From Sporocytophaga myxococcoides DSM 11118 (GTDB taxonomy: Bacteria > Bacteroidota > Bacteroidia > Cytophagales > Cytophagaceae), in contig NZ_AUFX01000014.1 in assembly GCF_000426725.1 (NCBI RefSeq), forward strand, positions 1 to 64,000: DNA of 64,000 nt. Direction: 5' to 3'. How positions within the stretch are numbered: the stretch's first letter is position 1; each line of letters begins with the position of its first letter. Below, piece after piece: positions 46,359-53,860 of the stretch. Position numbers and translations under genes: made by a program. The notes below the pieces were generated by a model. It saw nothing but the letters and a program-made list of their open reading frames with translations, made no database searches and had not been told where the DNA came from.

Positions 46359-46712
46359 GTGAATATAGAAGATTTCAGATCGTATTGCCTTGCCAAGAAA
46401 GGCGTCACAGAAGAGTTTCCTTTTGGGGGAGAGACGTTGGTATTTAAGGTAATGGGCAAAATGTTTGCTTTGACAGACGTAGATCTTTTTGCAGGTGTGA
46501 ATCTGAAATGCGATCCTGAAGAGGCAGAGCAATTGAGAGAATCATATCCTGCCATTCAGCCGGGTTATCATATGAATAAAAAACATTGGAACACAGTAGA
46601 CATGGATGGATCACTGGATGATAAATTCATATGCGGACTGATAGACCAATCCTACGACCTGGTGGTAAAAGGCCTTACCAAAACTCAGAAAGAATTATTA
46701 ACTAAGCTTTGA
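46359..46712 (+). CDS. MmcQ/YjbR family protein
   Basis: This 117-residue protein has the YjbR (double-wing, DUF419) pattern: LAKKGVTEEFPFGGETLVFKV, KMFALTD and NKKHWNTVDMDG. It starts at GTG right after the previous stop codon. Members are described as DNA-binding-like or of unknown role. A second, diverged YjbR gene is at 59586-59939. Confidence 0.88.
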   Translation: MNIEDFRSYCLAKKGVTEEFPFGGETLVFKVMGKMFALTDVDLFAGVNLKCDPEEAEQLRESYPAIQPGYHMNKKHWNTVDMDGSLDDKFICGLIDQSYDLVVKGLTKTQKELLTKL

Positions 46713-46725
46713 TAAATTTTAAGAA

Positions 46726-47886
46726 ATGAAGAGAAGTACTCTTTTTTTAGCTGTTGGACTGCTTTTTTCACTTGCTGGCAACGCTCAACCGATTCCATTT
46801 AAACAAGGAGATAAATACGGATACAAAAATAAAGCAACTGGTCAGGTGGTGATCAATCCTATTTACGACAGGGTAGTGCCATTTTCAGAAGACAGAGCTT
46901 TGGTAAGAAGACAAAGCAAAAACTACTTCATAGATCAGGATGGTAAAATCAAAATTGTATTGGAGTATGATTCTGTACTTTCATTTTCTGAAGGCTTTGC
47001 AGCTGTAAAGAAAAATGGTACTTGGGGATATATAGATAAACTTGGTTTGGTGAAAATCAAATTGGAGTTTCCGGAAGCATCATCCTTCAGTCAGGGAATG
47101 GCAGTTGTGAAAAAGGAAGGCAGATACGGATATATTGACAAAACAGGAAAAGTTGTAATCGCTCCTGAATATGGCAATGCATTTGAATTCTCTAATGATC
47201 TCGCAGCTGTAAGTAAAGATGGCAAGTTCGGCTACATCAATCAGAAAGGAAAAGTGGTAATACCATATGCTTATCAGGAAGCCGGTAACTTTATGGAAGG
47301 TGCTGCTATAGTTAAGAAAGGCGATGCTTACGGAATGATTGATAAGACTGGGAAAACAATATTACCAGTAGAATACGAATGGGCTTCTGTATTCTCAGAC
47401 GGATTGGTAAGAGTGCAGAAAAACAAGAAGTGGGGTTTTGCTGATAAGACTGGCTCAGTAGTAATTCCTCTGAACTTTGATTGGGCATCTGACTTCACAG
47501 ACGGACTCGCTAAAGTGAAAGTCGGCAACAAATACGGCTTCATTAACAAAACCGGAGCAGAAGTGATCAAGCCAATCTATGATTGGGCGGAAGACTTTGA
47601 TGGTAATGTAGTGATGGTGGTAAAGAACGGAACCTGGGGCGCACTGAATAAAACAGGAGAGACAGTATCTCCATTCAAATACAGAATTGTAAGACCATTC
47701 TCTGAAGAAAGAGCCATCGTTATTGAAGGTGGTAAATATGGTTATATAGACAACAAAGGAAAGCTTGTTATTCCTGCGGAGTATGACTATGCTTATGACT
47801 TTGTAAATGGTTGGGCAGAGGTAGTAAAAGATGGTAAGTCGACCTTCATAGATTTGAAGGGTACTTGTGTGAAGTATTGTAAGTAA
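46726..47886 (+). CDS. WG-repeat secreted protein
   Basis: This 386-residue protein has a signal peptide (MKRSTLFLAVGLLFSLAG, cleavage near NAQ) and then about ten WG/KWG repeats of roughly 34 residues, with motifs such as GTWGYIDK, GRYGYIDKTGKVVI and KKWGFADKTG. WG repeats form a beta-propeller-like or solenoid fold with no fixed function. The exported location suggests the periplasm or outer surface. It ends in a strong terminator. Confidence 0.9.
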   Translation: MKRSTLFLAVGLLFSLAGNAQPIPFKQGDKYGYKNKATGQVVINPIYDRVVPFSEDRALVRRQSKNYFIDQDGKIKIVLEYDSVLSFSEGFAAVKKNGTWGYIDKLGLVKIKLEFPEASSFSQGMAVVKKEGRYGYIDKTGKVVIAPEYGNAFEFSNDLAAVSKDGKFGYINQKGKVVIPYAYQEAGNFMEGAAIVKKGDAYGMIDKTGKTILPVEYEWASVFSDGLVRVQKNKKWGFADKTGSVVIPLNFDWASDFTDGLAKVKVGNKYGFINKTGAEVIKPIYDWAEDFDGNVVMVVKNGTWGALNKTGETVSPFKYRIVRPFSEERAIVIEGGKYGYIDNKGKLVIPAEYDYAYDFVNGWAEVVKDGKSTFIDLKGTCVKYCK

Positions 47887-47904
47887 GTTTAAAGTTAAAA
47901 GTAG

Positions 47905-47953
47905 AAAGCTCAAAGTTTTTTTAAAGATAGAAAGGCTTTGGGCTTTTTTTTAT
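47905..47953 (+). terminator. Terminator after the WG-repeat gene
   Basis: AAAGCTCAAAG (47905-47915) pairs with CTTTGGGCTTT (47936-47946), 11 bp with one G-T pair, followed by a run of Ts. Confidence 0.88.
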
Positions 47954-47975
47954 ATAATAAAAGTTCTTTAAAAGA

Positions 47976-48506
47976 ATGCAACAGTTTAAATCGCAATATT
48001 TTGAGAAGAGTTTCTTTCCCTTTTTACTCAAAGCATGGAGATGGAGATTGCTACTGATGGCAATATTATCAGTTATTTTTGTTGCTGGCTTTGTTAGTAA
48101 GTCGGGGAGAAAAGGATTTTGGTTGAATGGATTAAAGGGATTGGAGAACTATGGAATTACTCAGTTCTTCATTTCTCTTTTAGTATTCATAGTAATATGT
48201 TTTATTGCTTATACCATATTATACTATGATCAAAGAAGTCAGAAGGTGCTGGTAGGGATTGAAATAGATGAGAAGAAAGGAGTAGTAAAGTTTATAAGCA
48301 AGGATCTGTCAGATAAAAAATATATGAAAACTTCAAGGTTTTCTGATTTAGTATTGGAAGCAGAAGTTCAAAAAGATGTAATGTTGGAAAAAGAATTTGA
48401 ATGTTATGTTTTCAAACGAAAAGGTGAAGATATAGGACGCTTTTTTCGTAATCATTTTACATGGGAAAATGAGGAAGCAATTAATGAAATTCGAAAAAGA
48501 GTTTAG
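47976..48506 (+). CDS. Hypothetical protein with two membrane helices
   Basis: This 176-residue protein has a basic N-terminus, helices at about 24-44 and 62-84, and a soluble C-terminal domain with short beta strands (VLVGIEIDEKKGVVKFIS). The layout resembles small membrane proteins with a PH-like domain, but I do not recognise the family. It follows the WG-repeat terminator and stands alone before the repeat-rich region. Confidence 0.65.
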   Translation: MQQFKSQYFEKSFFPFLLKAWRWRLLLMAILSVIFVAGFVSKSGRKGFWLNGLKGLENYGITQFFISLLVFIVICFIAYTILYYDQRSQKVLVGIEIDEKKGVVKFISKDLSDKKYMKTSRFSDLVLEAEVQKDVMLEKEFECYVFKRKGEDIGRFFRNHFTWENEEAINEIRKRV

Positions 48507-48549
48507 GTGTAAGCTTTAATCGCATGGCAGGACTGTCGATTTTTCCTTG

Positions 48550-48616
48550 GTGTCAGGTCTTTCGACTTGACACAATAGCTCTTAAAACATGTCGGGTTGA
48601 AAGGCCCGAGACCCCA
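48550..48616. repeat. Full copy of a two-hairpin interspersed repeat (BIME-like)
   Basis: The first hairpin at 48550-48573 is GTGTCA-g-GTC-tttc-GAC-t-TGACAC. After a spacer with CTCTTAAAA, a second hairpin of the opposite type is at 48591-48612 (GTCGGG...CCCGAGAC). A second full copy is at 50848-50940 and partial copies are at 50147-50193, 50592-50627 and 53820-53843. The remainder of the gap to 48706 shows nothing. Confidence 0.7.
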
Positions 48617-48706
48617 GAAAATTCAATTAAATTATAGCCTAGCTTAAAATGACTATATGCTTGTTTTAATATTTTTACCTTATTTAACTTAGTTGTTTAC
48701 GGACTC

Positions 48707-48988
48707 TTGTCGTTGAAATTTTTAAACAGATATAAATGGACTTTTTATTTTATTTACCCGATTAGATTGATTTATCCATTTGTTCGAGATCTAACCATGA
48801 GGACTTCTGAATGTATTCGTACTGATTATGTTGAGTCAACTTGTGGATGTGCTTGGGATGTAACTTATTTTATTTATGACTTATACATATTAGCTATTGT
48901 ATTAATCATTCAGGCTTTATTCAATAACTATTTGGGTAGGTTTATAAATGGAATAATCAGTAGATTACGTTACGATGGTCTTACTTGA
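48707..48988 (+). CDS. Small hypothetical membrane protein
   Basis: The frame encodes 93 residues from a TTG at 48707, or 91 from the TTG at 48713. Two hydrophobic segments (about 12-28 and 52-72) flank a Cys-rich loop SECIRTDYVESTCGCAW. There is no ATG near the start and I know no homologue, so it could be spurious. The Cys-rich loop between helices argues mildly for a real protein. Confidence 0.4.
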   Translation: MSLKFLNRYKWTFYFIYPIRLIYPFVRDLTMRTSECIRTDYVESTCGCAWDVTYFIYDLYILAIVLIIQALFNNYLGRFINGIISRLRYDGLT

Positions 48989-49026
48989 AATTCTCTAGTG
49001 TAAGACTGTAATTAAAAATTAAAAAA

Positions 49027-49275
49027 ATGCTCATCAAAGTTTTTCATTTTTTCATAGGTGTAATATTATCAATTGTTATCATAATTGGTGGTTTATTATT
49101 AACCAAATTGATTGAACATGGAGTAGGTATATTCATTTCAATTGTATTGGTTCCTATTATTGGATATTTGTTTTATATCGATAACTATAAAGCTATCGGG
49201 CTTGGAATGTTTATCAGTACAGTACCAATTATCATTGCTGGTATACTTTTTATGATATTGAGTAGTTTGCATTAA
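49027..49275 (+). CDS. Small hypothetical membrane protein
   Basis: The 82 residues are mostly three hydrophobic helices with short polar turns. The ATG is 38 bp after the previous gene, which has a similar character, so the two may form a pair. No function can be assigned. Confidence 0.45.
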   Translation: MLIKVFHFFIGVILSIVIIIGGLLLTKLIEHGVGIFISIVLVPIIGYLFYIDNYKAIGLGMFISTVPIIIAGILFMILSSLH

Positions 49276-49334
49276 AATCAATGCACCTTTGATATTTGAA
49301 GTTATTTTCCACAAACAAGTTAAGAATATAATAT

Positions 49335-49865
49335 ATGGCCGCTTATGCAAGTTATTTCATTCACTTTAAAAACGGAGCACCTTCTTTTAAAGAGATTCAG
49401 TCCCGATTTTTTGATCAAACAGGTTTATGGATGACTATATCTGCAACATTAAATATTAATAGGATAGATCAGCCTTATGAACAGATGATTTCCCAAATTT
49501 TTCATGATGCAAAGCAATATTCAAATCTTGCTACTGAGTATAGGGCTTTATCTGACATTTATGCCAGAAAACACAGAAAGGAAGTGGATGAGATGCTTCA
49601 ACAGATTCAAGAGAAGCAGGAGAATTTGAATCATATTGCTGAAATAAGATTTAGCATTGTAGGATTTTATGAAATTGAGATCGACTTCGGGTGTGAATTC
49701 ATTGAAATTTTAGATCGCCCCGGATATTATGGCGTAAATTCTTTGATAAAGACTCTTATAGACTTAGGAGGTGAGTTCGAAGATGATAAAAAAAAGTATT
49801 CAGAAGAGTGGAAAGGATTGAAACATTGGCATAGCTATAAATGGTATAACAGGCCAAGGAAATGA
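49335..49865 (+). CDS. Hypothetical cytosolic protein
   Basis: This 176-residue protein has no signal peptide or membrane helix. It has an alpha-beta start (YASYFIHFKNGAPSFKEIQSRF), a long charged helix around residues 68-98 (EMLQQIQEKQENLNHIAE) and a Trp-rich end. Composition and codon use look genuine. I do not recognise the family; the position in a repeat-rich accessory stretch suggests an acquired gene. Confidence 0.62.
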   Translation: MAAYASYFIHFKNGAPSFKEIQSRFFDQTGLWMTISATLNINRIDQPYEQMISQIFHDAKQYSNLATEYRALSDIYARKHRKEVDEMLQQIQEKQENLNHIAEIRFSIVGFYEIEIDFGCEFIEILDRPGYYGVNSLIKTLIDLGGEFEDDKKKYSEEWKGLKHWHSYKWYNRPRK

Positions 49866-49905
49866 GAGTGAAAAGGCTTCCTAATATCGAGATCAGCGAG
49901 TCTTA

Positions 49906-49916
49906 CGTTTGTAACG
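49906..49916. repeat. Short TGT-loop hairpin
   Basis: CGTT-TGT-AACG is preceded by GCGAGTCTTA. It shares the TGT triloop of the hairpins at 50204-50218 and 50279-50293 and may be a worn copy of the same repeat. Confidence 0.35.
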
Positions 49917-49962
49917 CAATTTAATTGTGATAGACAGATATGAAATGACCAAATAAAACAAT

Positions 49963-50148
49963 ATGTCAAATATTAACTTAATTATATTTATCCTCTTGTT
50001 ACCCTTTTCTCCAAATGTAATCGAAACGTATACAGGCAATATAATTGAGTTTGAATACGGATCAGATATTTTAACTCAAGAAAGCAAAGTCACACTGGAT
50101 AGTATTGTTAGTTGGTTAAATAAGAATCCAAAAGAGCACTCCATTTAA
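49963..50148 (+). pseudogene. Truncated OmpA-type peptidoglycan-binding domain
   Basis: The 61-residue frame has a signal-like hydrophobic start and then IEFEYGSDILTQESKVTLDS and WLNKNPKEHSI, which is the first half of an OmpA C-terminal domain (beta strand, then helix 1). The expected continuation with the GHTD motif and the second half is missing. The frame stops at TAA 50146-50148, and those bases match the beginning of the interspersed repeat copy that follows (compare 50848-50859). The domain therefore appears to be cut by the repeat; the remaining half was not found downstream. Confidence 0.65.
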
Positions 50149-50193
50149 CCAGCTTGGCTGCGTTTGCTTGTTGTGTCAGGTCTTTCCTAACAC
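50146..50193. repeat. Left half of the BIME-like repeat
   Basis: This stretch matches 50848-50895 almost base for base (TAACCAGCTTGGCTGCG and onward) and includes the hairpin GTGTCAGG-tcttt-CCTAACAC. The right half is not adjacent; a matching right half lies at 50592-50627. Confidence 0.8.
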
Positions 50194-50198
50194 TGGGC

Positions 50199-50440
50199 TA
50201 TCGCGCGATTGTATCGCGTGAAATCTGTGATAGAGGAACTATTTAGATTGTTTAGATGCATGTTGTATAAAGCGCATTCGCATTTGTAATGCGAGTGTTT
50301 GAGAAAAGATATAGAAGTAGCCAGTTATTGGAGGAGCAGGCTATTTTTTTAAATAATATGAGTAATGAGGGTTGTTGTAGAAGACAGTGCAGTGGGACAC
50401 GCGTTTTGAAAACGCGCGCCAGCCAGTTATCTGGCTCTAT
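50199..50440. repeat. Cluster of short GC-rich hairpins
   Basis: CGCGAT-TGT-ATCGCG is at 50204-50218. CATTCGCATT-TGT-AATGCGAGTG is at 50275-50297. CGCGTTTT-g-AAAACGCG is at 50400-50416, and AGCCAG-TTAT-CTGGCT at 50421-50436. They are much richer in GC than the surroundings. The first two share a TGT triloop with different, fully compensated stems. A 96-codon frame across them (50289-50579) is probably not a gene. Confidence 0.6.
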
Positions 50441-50591
50441 GATGACAATCTTAGGTCTAGTTGTCAGGATAGCGAGTCTGGTAAAATTACCTGAAGAATA
50501 TTCTTATTCAAGCGCTATGTTTTATAACTGTAATAAACAACCTGGACTAACAATTTCTGATTATAAGATTTATTTTTAGTCAAGAGGTAAT

Positions 50592-50627
50592 ATAAAATGT
50601 GTCGGGTCGAAAGACACGACACCACAT
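50592..50627. repeat. Right half of the BIME-like repeat
   Basis: GTGTCG-gg-TC-GAAA-GA-ca-CGACAC at 50599-50622 is followed by CACA. It matches the right hairpin of the full copy at 50911-50934, with changes in the bulge and the stem preserved. Confidence 0.7.
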
Positions 50628-50642
50628 AAAATCTAGTTTCTT

Positions 50643-50840
50643 ATGAGTAAATGTTTAATATCGCTTATTGTAGCATTTTCGACAATAATAATACCCGCCA
50701 TTTTATTGGCGACATCTATGAAAAGGTATAAATGTGACGGTAATTCTTATTCTTTATATAGAGCAAAGAAATCTGTAATTTTAATAATTGGAGGAATTAT
50801 AATTTTGTTATGTATGTGGTTGGGAGTTTGGGATGTCTAG
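50643..50840 (+). CDS. Small hypothetical membrane protein
   Basis: The 65 residues form two helices (about 5-24 and 44-62) separated by a short basic loop. It is enclosed between two repeat copies (50592-50627 and 50848-50940). There is no known family. It may be real or a chance frame. Confidence 0.4.
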   Translation: MSKCLISLIVAFSTIIIPAILLATSMKRYKCDGNSYSLYRAKKSVILIIGGIIILLCMWLGVWDV

Positions 50841-50847
50841 GTTTAGA

Positions 50848-50940
50848 TAACCAGCTTGGCTGCGTTTGCTCGTTGTGTCAGGTCTTTCCTGACACTCTAT
50901 CTCTTAAAAAGTGTCGTGTCGAAAGATCCGACACCACAGG
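50848..50940. repeat. Full copy of the BIME-like repeat
   Basis: A left part with CCAGCTTGGCTGCG leads to hairpin 1, GTGTCAGG-tcttt-CCTGACAC (50875-50895). The spacer contains CTCTTAAAAA. Hairpin 2 at 50911-50934 is GTGTCG-tg-TC-GAAA-GA-tc-CGACAC, with a GAAA tetraloop, followed by CCACAGG. The two hairpins have opposite polarity (TCTTTC against GAAAGA), as in paired REP elements. Confidence 0.8.
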
Positions 50941-51036
50941 AATTGTCCAGTAAACCTTCCCTCCATTTTTACCCCATTTCCTTATTTATCTTTAAGTTTT
51001 TTAATAAATTCATGTTTATTAATTGAATTCAGTATT

Positions 51037-51900
51037 TTGAAAACTAGCCTAGAACACCTGCCGGAGCACAAAAGAGAAGAGTTAAAGCTCATCACGGATC
51101 ATATTGCAGCGCAAATGCAGCCTGATTATGTTTTGCTGTTTGGCTCATATGCCCGTGGTAACTGGGTAGAGGATGAGTATACAGAAGATGGTATTCTTTA
51201 TGGATATAAGAGTGACTATGATATTCTTGTCATAACTGAAACCAAGCTTGATAATGCCTTGTCGAATAAGTGGAGAGAGCTTGAAAAATATGTTGCTCAG
51301 TTACATACTACTGCTCCTGTAAATCTTATTCAGCATAGTTGGGGATATCTCAAAAGTGAACTTGCTCACGGAAGCTATTTTTTTACAGATGTTGTGAAAG
51401 ATGGTGTCATCCTATATGATAACGGAAGAAATGTTGATTATCCCATAGCCGTTCCCGAGTTTATTGATCCTGAAAAAGTAAAGGCAAGAGCTAAGGAAGA
51501 GTATGATTTGTGGTTTGAAAGTGCCAATGATTTTTTGGAGACATTTAGATTCAATTTTGAAAAAGAGAAATATAAAATAGCTGCATTTCAGCTCCATCAG
51601 GCAACAGAAAGATATTATACTGCTCTGTTATTAGTCTTCACAGGATACAAAGAAAAGATTCACGACATAGAAGAACTCGGCAGTCAGGTAGAAGCTATAA
51701 ATGCTGACTTTAAGAAAGTATTTCCTCGTCAATCACCTGAACAAGATGAACGATTTAAACTGCTCAAGAAAGCTTACATAGATGCCAGATATAAAAAGAC
51801 ATTTTCGATAAGCAAAGAAGACCTGGAGTATTTGAGTGAAAGAGTAGAGATGTTGCGAGATATGGTGAAGACAAAATGTGAGGAGAGGATTGGGGAGTAA
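51037..51900 (+). CDS. Fused MNT nucleotidyltransferase and HEPN domain protein
   Basis: This 287-residue protein starts at the TTG at 51037 (KTSLEHLPEHKREEL). A longer frame back to 50911 would read through the upstream repeat. The N-terminal half is a minimal nucleotidyltransferase with LLFGSYARGNW (GS motif) and SDYDILVI (catalytic Asp pair). The C-terminal half is a HEPN domain (AAFQLHQATERYYTALLLVF, then KEKIHDIEEL). Separate MNT and HEPN genes form toxin-antitoxin pairs in which the MNT modifies the HEPN RNase; here both are in one chain. I see no clear R-x4-6-H RNase motif, so it may not be a toxin. Confidence 0.85.
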   Translation: MKTSLEHLPEHKREELKLITDHIAAQMQPDYVLLFGSYARGNWVEDEYTEDGILYGYKSDYDILVITETKLDNALSNKWRELEKYVAQLHTTAPVNLIQHSWGYLKSELAHGSYFFTDVVKDGVILYDNGRNVDYPIAVPEFIDPEKVKARAKEEYDLWFESANDFLETFRFNFEKEKYKIAAFQLHQATERYYTALLLVFTGYKEKIHDIEELGSQVEAINADFKKVFPRQSPEQDERFKLLKKAYIDARYKKTFSISKEDLEYLSERVEMLRDMVKTKCEERIGE

Positions 51901-52057
51901 AGAGTTAATGGAATGGTGGAATGTATTATAAACTGCATATAAGGAGGATATTATTGAGTTCGATAGCTTCATGCTATATTGTAACAGATCCTGTTATGAA
52001 CTCTTTCAGAATGATTAATTTAATACACCAAAGTTTTGGCCAAAAAGCAAGTTTAAA

Positions 52058-52624
52058 ATGATTGAAGTACTACTGGACCATATAAGTAAATATACTAAAC
52101 TCAACAACGAAGCTACAGAGGAGATTGCGAAGTCGTTTGGTACATTTGAGCTACATAAAAGAAGACTTATACTTTCAGAAGGAGAATTGTGTTCCCGCAT
52201 TTATTTTGTTGCAAAAGGATGTTTACGAATGTTTTATTTGGATGAAAAAGGAACAGAACAAACTATCCAATTTGCTCTTGAAAATTGGTGGATGACTGAT
52301 ATAGATGCTTTTAACAGAAAAGGCATTGCGACTTTTTCTATTCAGGCCGTGGAAAACACTACAGTATTGGGTATAAATAAAGATGATTGGGATTTATTAC
52401 TGGAAAAGCATCCTGGTTTAGAAAAATATTTTCGGATTATCTACGAGAGAGCTTATGCTGCTTCATTGACCCGAATGAAGTTTTTTAGATTACCCAAAGA
52501 CGAATTCTATAAGTTTTTTAGTTTGAAATATCCAGCATTTATTCAAAGAATACCTCAGAAGTTATTGGCTTCCTTTTTAGGTTTTACTCCGGAATATTTG
52601 AGTGAATTGCGGAAGAAGAAATAG
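52058..52624 (+). CDS. Crp/Fnr-family regulator, first paralogue
   Basis: This 188-residue protein has an N-terminal cyclic-nucleotide-binding-like beta roll (SEGELCSRIYFVAKGCLRMFY) and a C-terminal winged helix (RIPQKLLASFLGFTPEYLSELRKKK). The effector-binding residues of true Crp (R-S-A type) are absent, as usual in this Bacteroidota subgroup. It is 24 bp upstream of a paralogue and probably in one operon with it and the AhpD-like gene. Confidence 0.88.
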   Translation: MIEVLLDHISKYTKLNNEATEEIAKSFGTFELHKRRLILSEGELCSRIYFVAKGCLRMFYLDEKGTEQTIQFALENWWMTDIDAFNRKGIATFSIQAVENTTVLGINKDDWDLLLEKHPGLEKYFRIIYERAYAASLTRMKFFRLPKDEFYKFFSLKYPAFIQRIPQKLLASFLGFTPEYLSELRKKK

Positions 52625-52648
52625 CAGAAAAATTATAGTTACTTAAAT

Positions 52649-53224
52649 ATGGCAGATCAATTACTCAATCATATTATCAAACTAGTTCCTTCGTTTGAAA
52701 ACGAGGTTAAAGGAGTACTTAGCTATTTTGAAAAGAAAAGATATCCTAAAGGTCACAATTTAATAGTTGAACAAACCTCAATAGACAGTTTTTATTTTGT
52801 CAATACCGGTTGTCTCCATCTTTATTATACAGATGAATCAGGCGGTCAGCATACCATTCATTTTGCTTTAGAAAATTGGTGGATTACTGAGTATAACTCT
52901 TTTTTGGGGCGTTCCTCTGCTCAGTTTGGTATAACTTCTTTGGAAGAAACAGAAGTTATGGTCATTAGTAAAACACAATTTGATAGATTGTTACTGGAAT
53001 ACCCTTTTATGGGAATATATTATAACTTGATTCATATGAAGGCATATGGAGCATCTTTGCTAAAGCAGAAAACATTTGCAACAATAAGTAAAAGAGACTT
53101 TTATAGTTATTTCACAAAGCAATATCCGGAATTGATAAAGCGAATTCCACATCAGATTTTAGCTTCTTATATTGGGGTTTCACCTGAAGAGCTCACTTTT
53201 TTCAAAGAACAAATACTTTCTTAA
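52649..53224 (+). CDS. Crp/Fnr-family regulator, second paralogue
   Basis: This 191-residue protein aligns with its neighbour over the whole length (FALENWWITEYNSF against FALENWWMTDIDAF). The recognition-helix region reads SPEELTFFKEQILS, without the usual S-x-x-R-x-K pattern seen in the first copy, so DNA binding may be altered or lost. Likely a tandem duplication. Confidence 0.87.
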   Translation: MADQLLNHIIKLVPSFENEVKGVLSYFEKKRYPKGHNLIVEQTSIDSFYFVNTGCLHLYYTDESGGQHTIHFALENWWITEYNSFLGRSSAQFGITSLEETEVMVISKTQFDRLLLEYPFMGIYYNLIHMKAYGASLLKQKTFATISKRDFYSYFTKQYPELIKRIPHQILASYIGVSPEELTFFKEQILS

Positions 53225-53302
53225 GCCAGCTTAAGTTTTTTTGACTGTACAATCCTGAATTTTGTAGTGTAGTTATTTTATAAAACTTTAAAATTCAGAG
53301 AA

Positions 53303-53743
53303 ATGGGAAATCGAATTAAAATTCAGGATGTACAACCTGCTGCATGGAAAGCAATGTATAATTTGTCAGGATATCTTGGCAGCACTCAATTGACAAAATC
53401 TCAAATGGAGTTGATTAAAATCAGAGCTTCTCAAATCAATGGCTGTGCTTTTTGTATCGATATGCATACAAAGGATGCCTTAAAAAGCGGTGAAACAGGT
53501 CAACGCATATTTTTATTAAATGCCTGGAGAGAAACAGATATATTTTCAGAAGAAGAGAAAGTTCTATTGGCCATTACCGAAGAGATTACCTTAATAAGTC
53601 AACATGGTTTAACAGACGCAACTTATAAAAAAGCGAAAAACTTCTTTTCTGAAGAATTAATTGCTCAGGCAATTATGGCAGTTGTGATTATCAATGCCTG
53701 GAACCGTATCGCTATCAGCACTCAGATGCCTGTGGCCGGATAG
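53303..53743 (+). CDS. AhpD-like carboxymuconolactone decarboxylase family protein
   Basis: This 146-residue all-helical protein has the AhpD-type redox motif CAFCIDMHTKDA near residue 50. Such proteins act as alkylhydroperoxidase-like disulfide reductases. It follows the two Crp-like genes by about 80 bp, so it is a likely target of them. Regulatory genes of this subgroup often sit next to CMD genes in Bacteroidota. Confidence 0.92.
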   Translation: MGNRIKIQDVQPAAWKAMYNLSGYLGSTQLTKSQMELIKIRASQINGCAFCIDMHTKDALKSGETGQRIFLLNAWRETDIFSEEEKVLLAITEEITLISQHGLTDATYKKAKNFFSEELIAQAIMAVVIINAWNRIAISTQMPVAG

Positions 53744-53785
53744 TTTTAAGAGAGATAGAGGTAATGTAATTTTAAATCCCTTGTA

Positions 53786-53815
53786 GAGACGCCATGCATG
53801 GCGTCTCCTTTTTTA
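53786..53815. terminator. Palindromic hairpin after the AhpD-like gene
   Basis: GAGACGCCATGCATGGCGTCTC at 53786-53807 is a perfect 22-bp palindrome followed by T-rich sequence, so it can terminate. With the preceding TTGTA it resembles an interspersed GTAGAGACG-type repeat known from many genomes, so it may be a mobile-repeat copy adopted as a terminator. Confidence 0.65.
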
Positions 53816-53819
53816 TAAT

Positions 53820-53843
53820 GTGTCAGAAAGACCTGACCACCAC
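53820..53843. repeat. Worn partial copy of the BIME-like repeat
   Basis: GTGTCAG-aaagac-CTGAC followed by CACCAC matches the right-half hairpin of the copies near 50.6 and 50.9 kb in a shortened form. Confidence 0.5.
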
Positions 53844-53860
53844 TATAAAATTGAAGCAGT

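Noticed and set aside
50289-50579. 96-codon frame
   Set aside because: It runs across several GC-rich hairpins of the repeat cluster and has an unnatural composition; likely chance.
50911-51036. N-terminal extension of the MNT-HEPN protein
   Set aside because: The extra residues are a translation of the right hairpin of the repeat; the family begins K-T-S-L-x-H-L-P.
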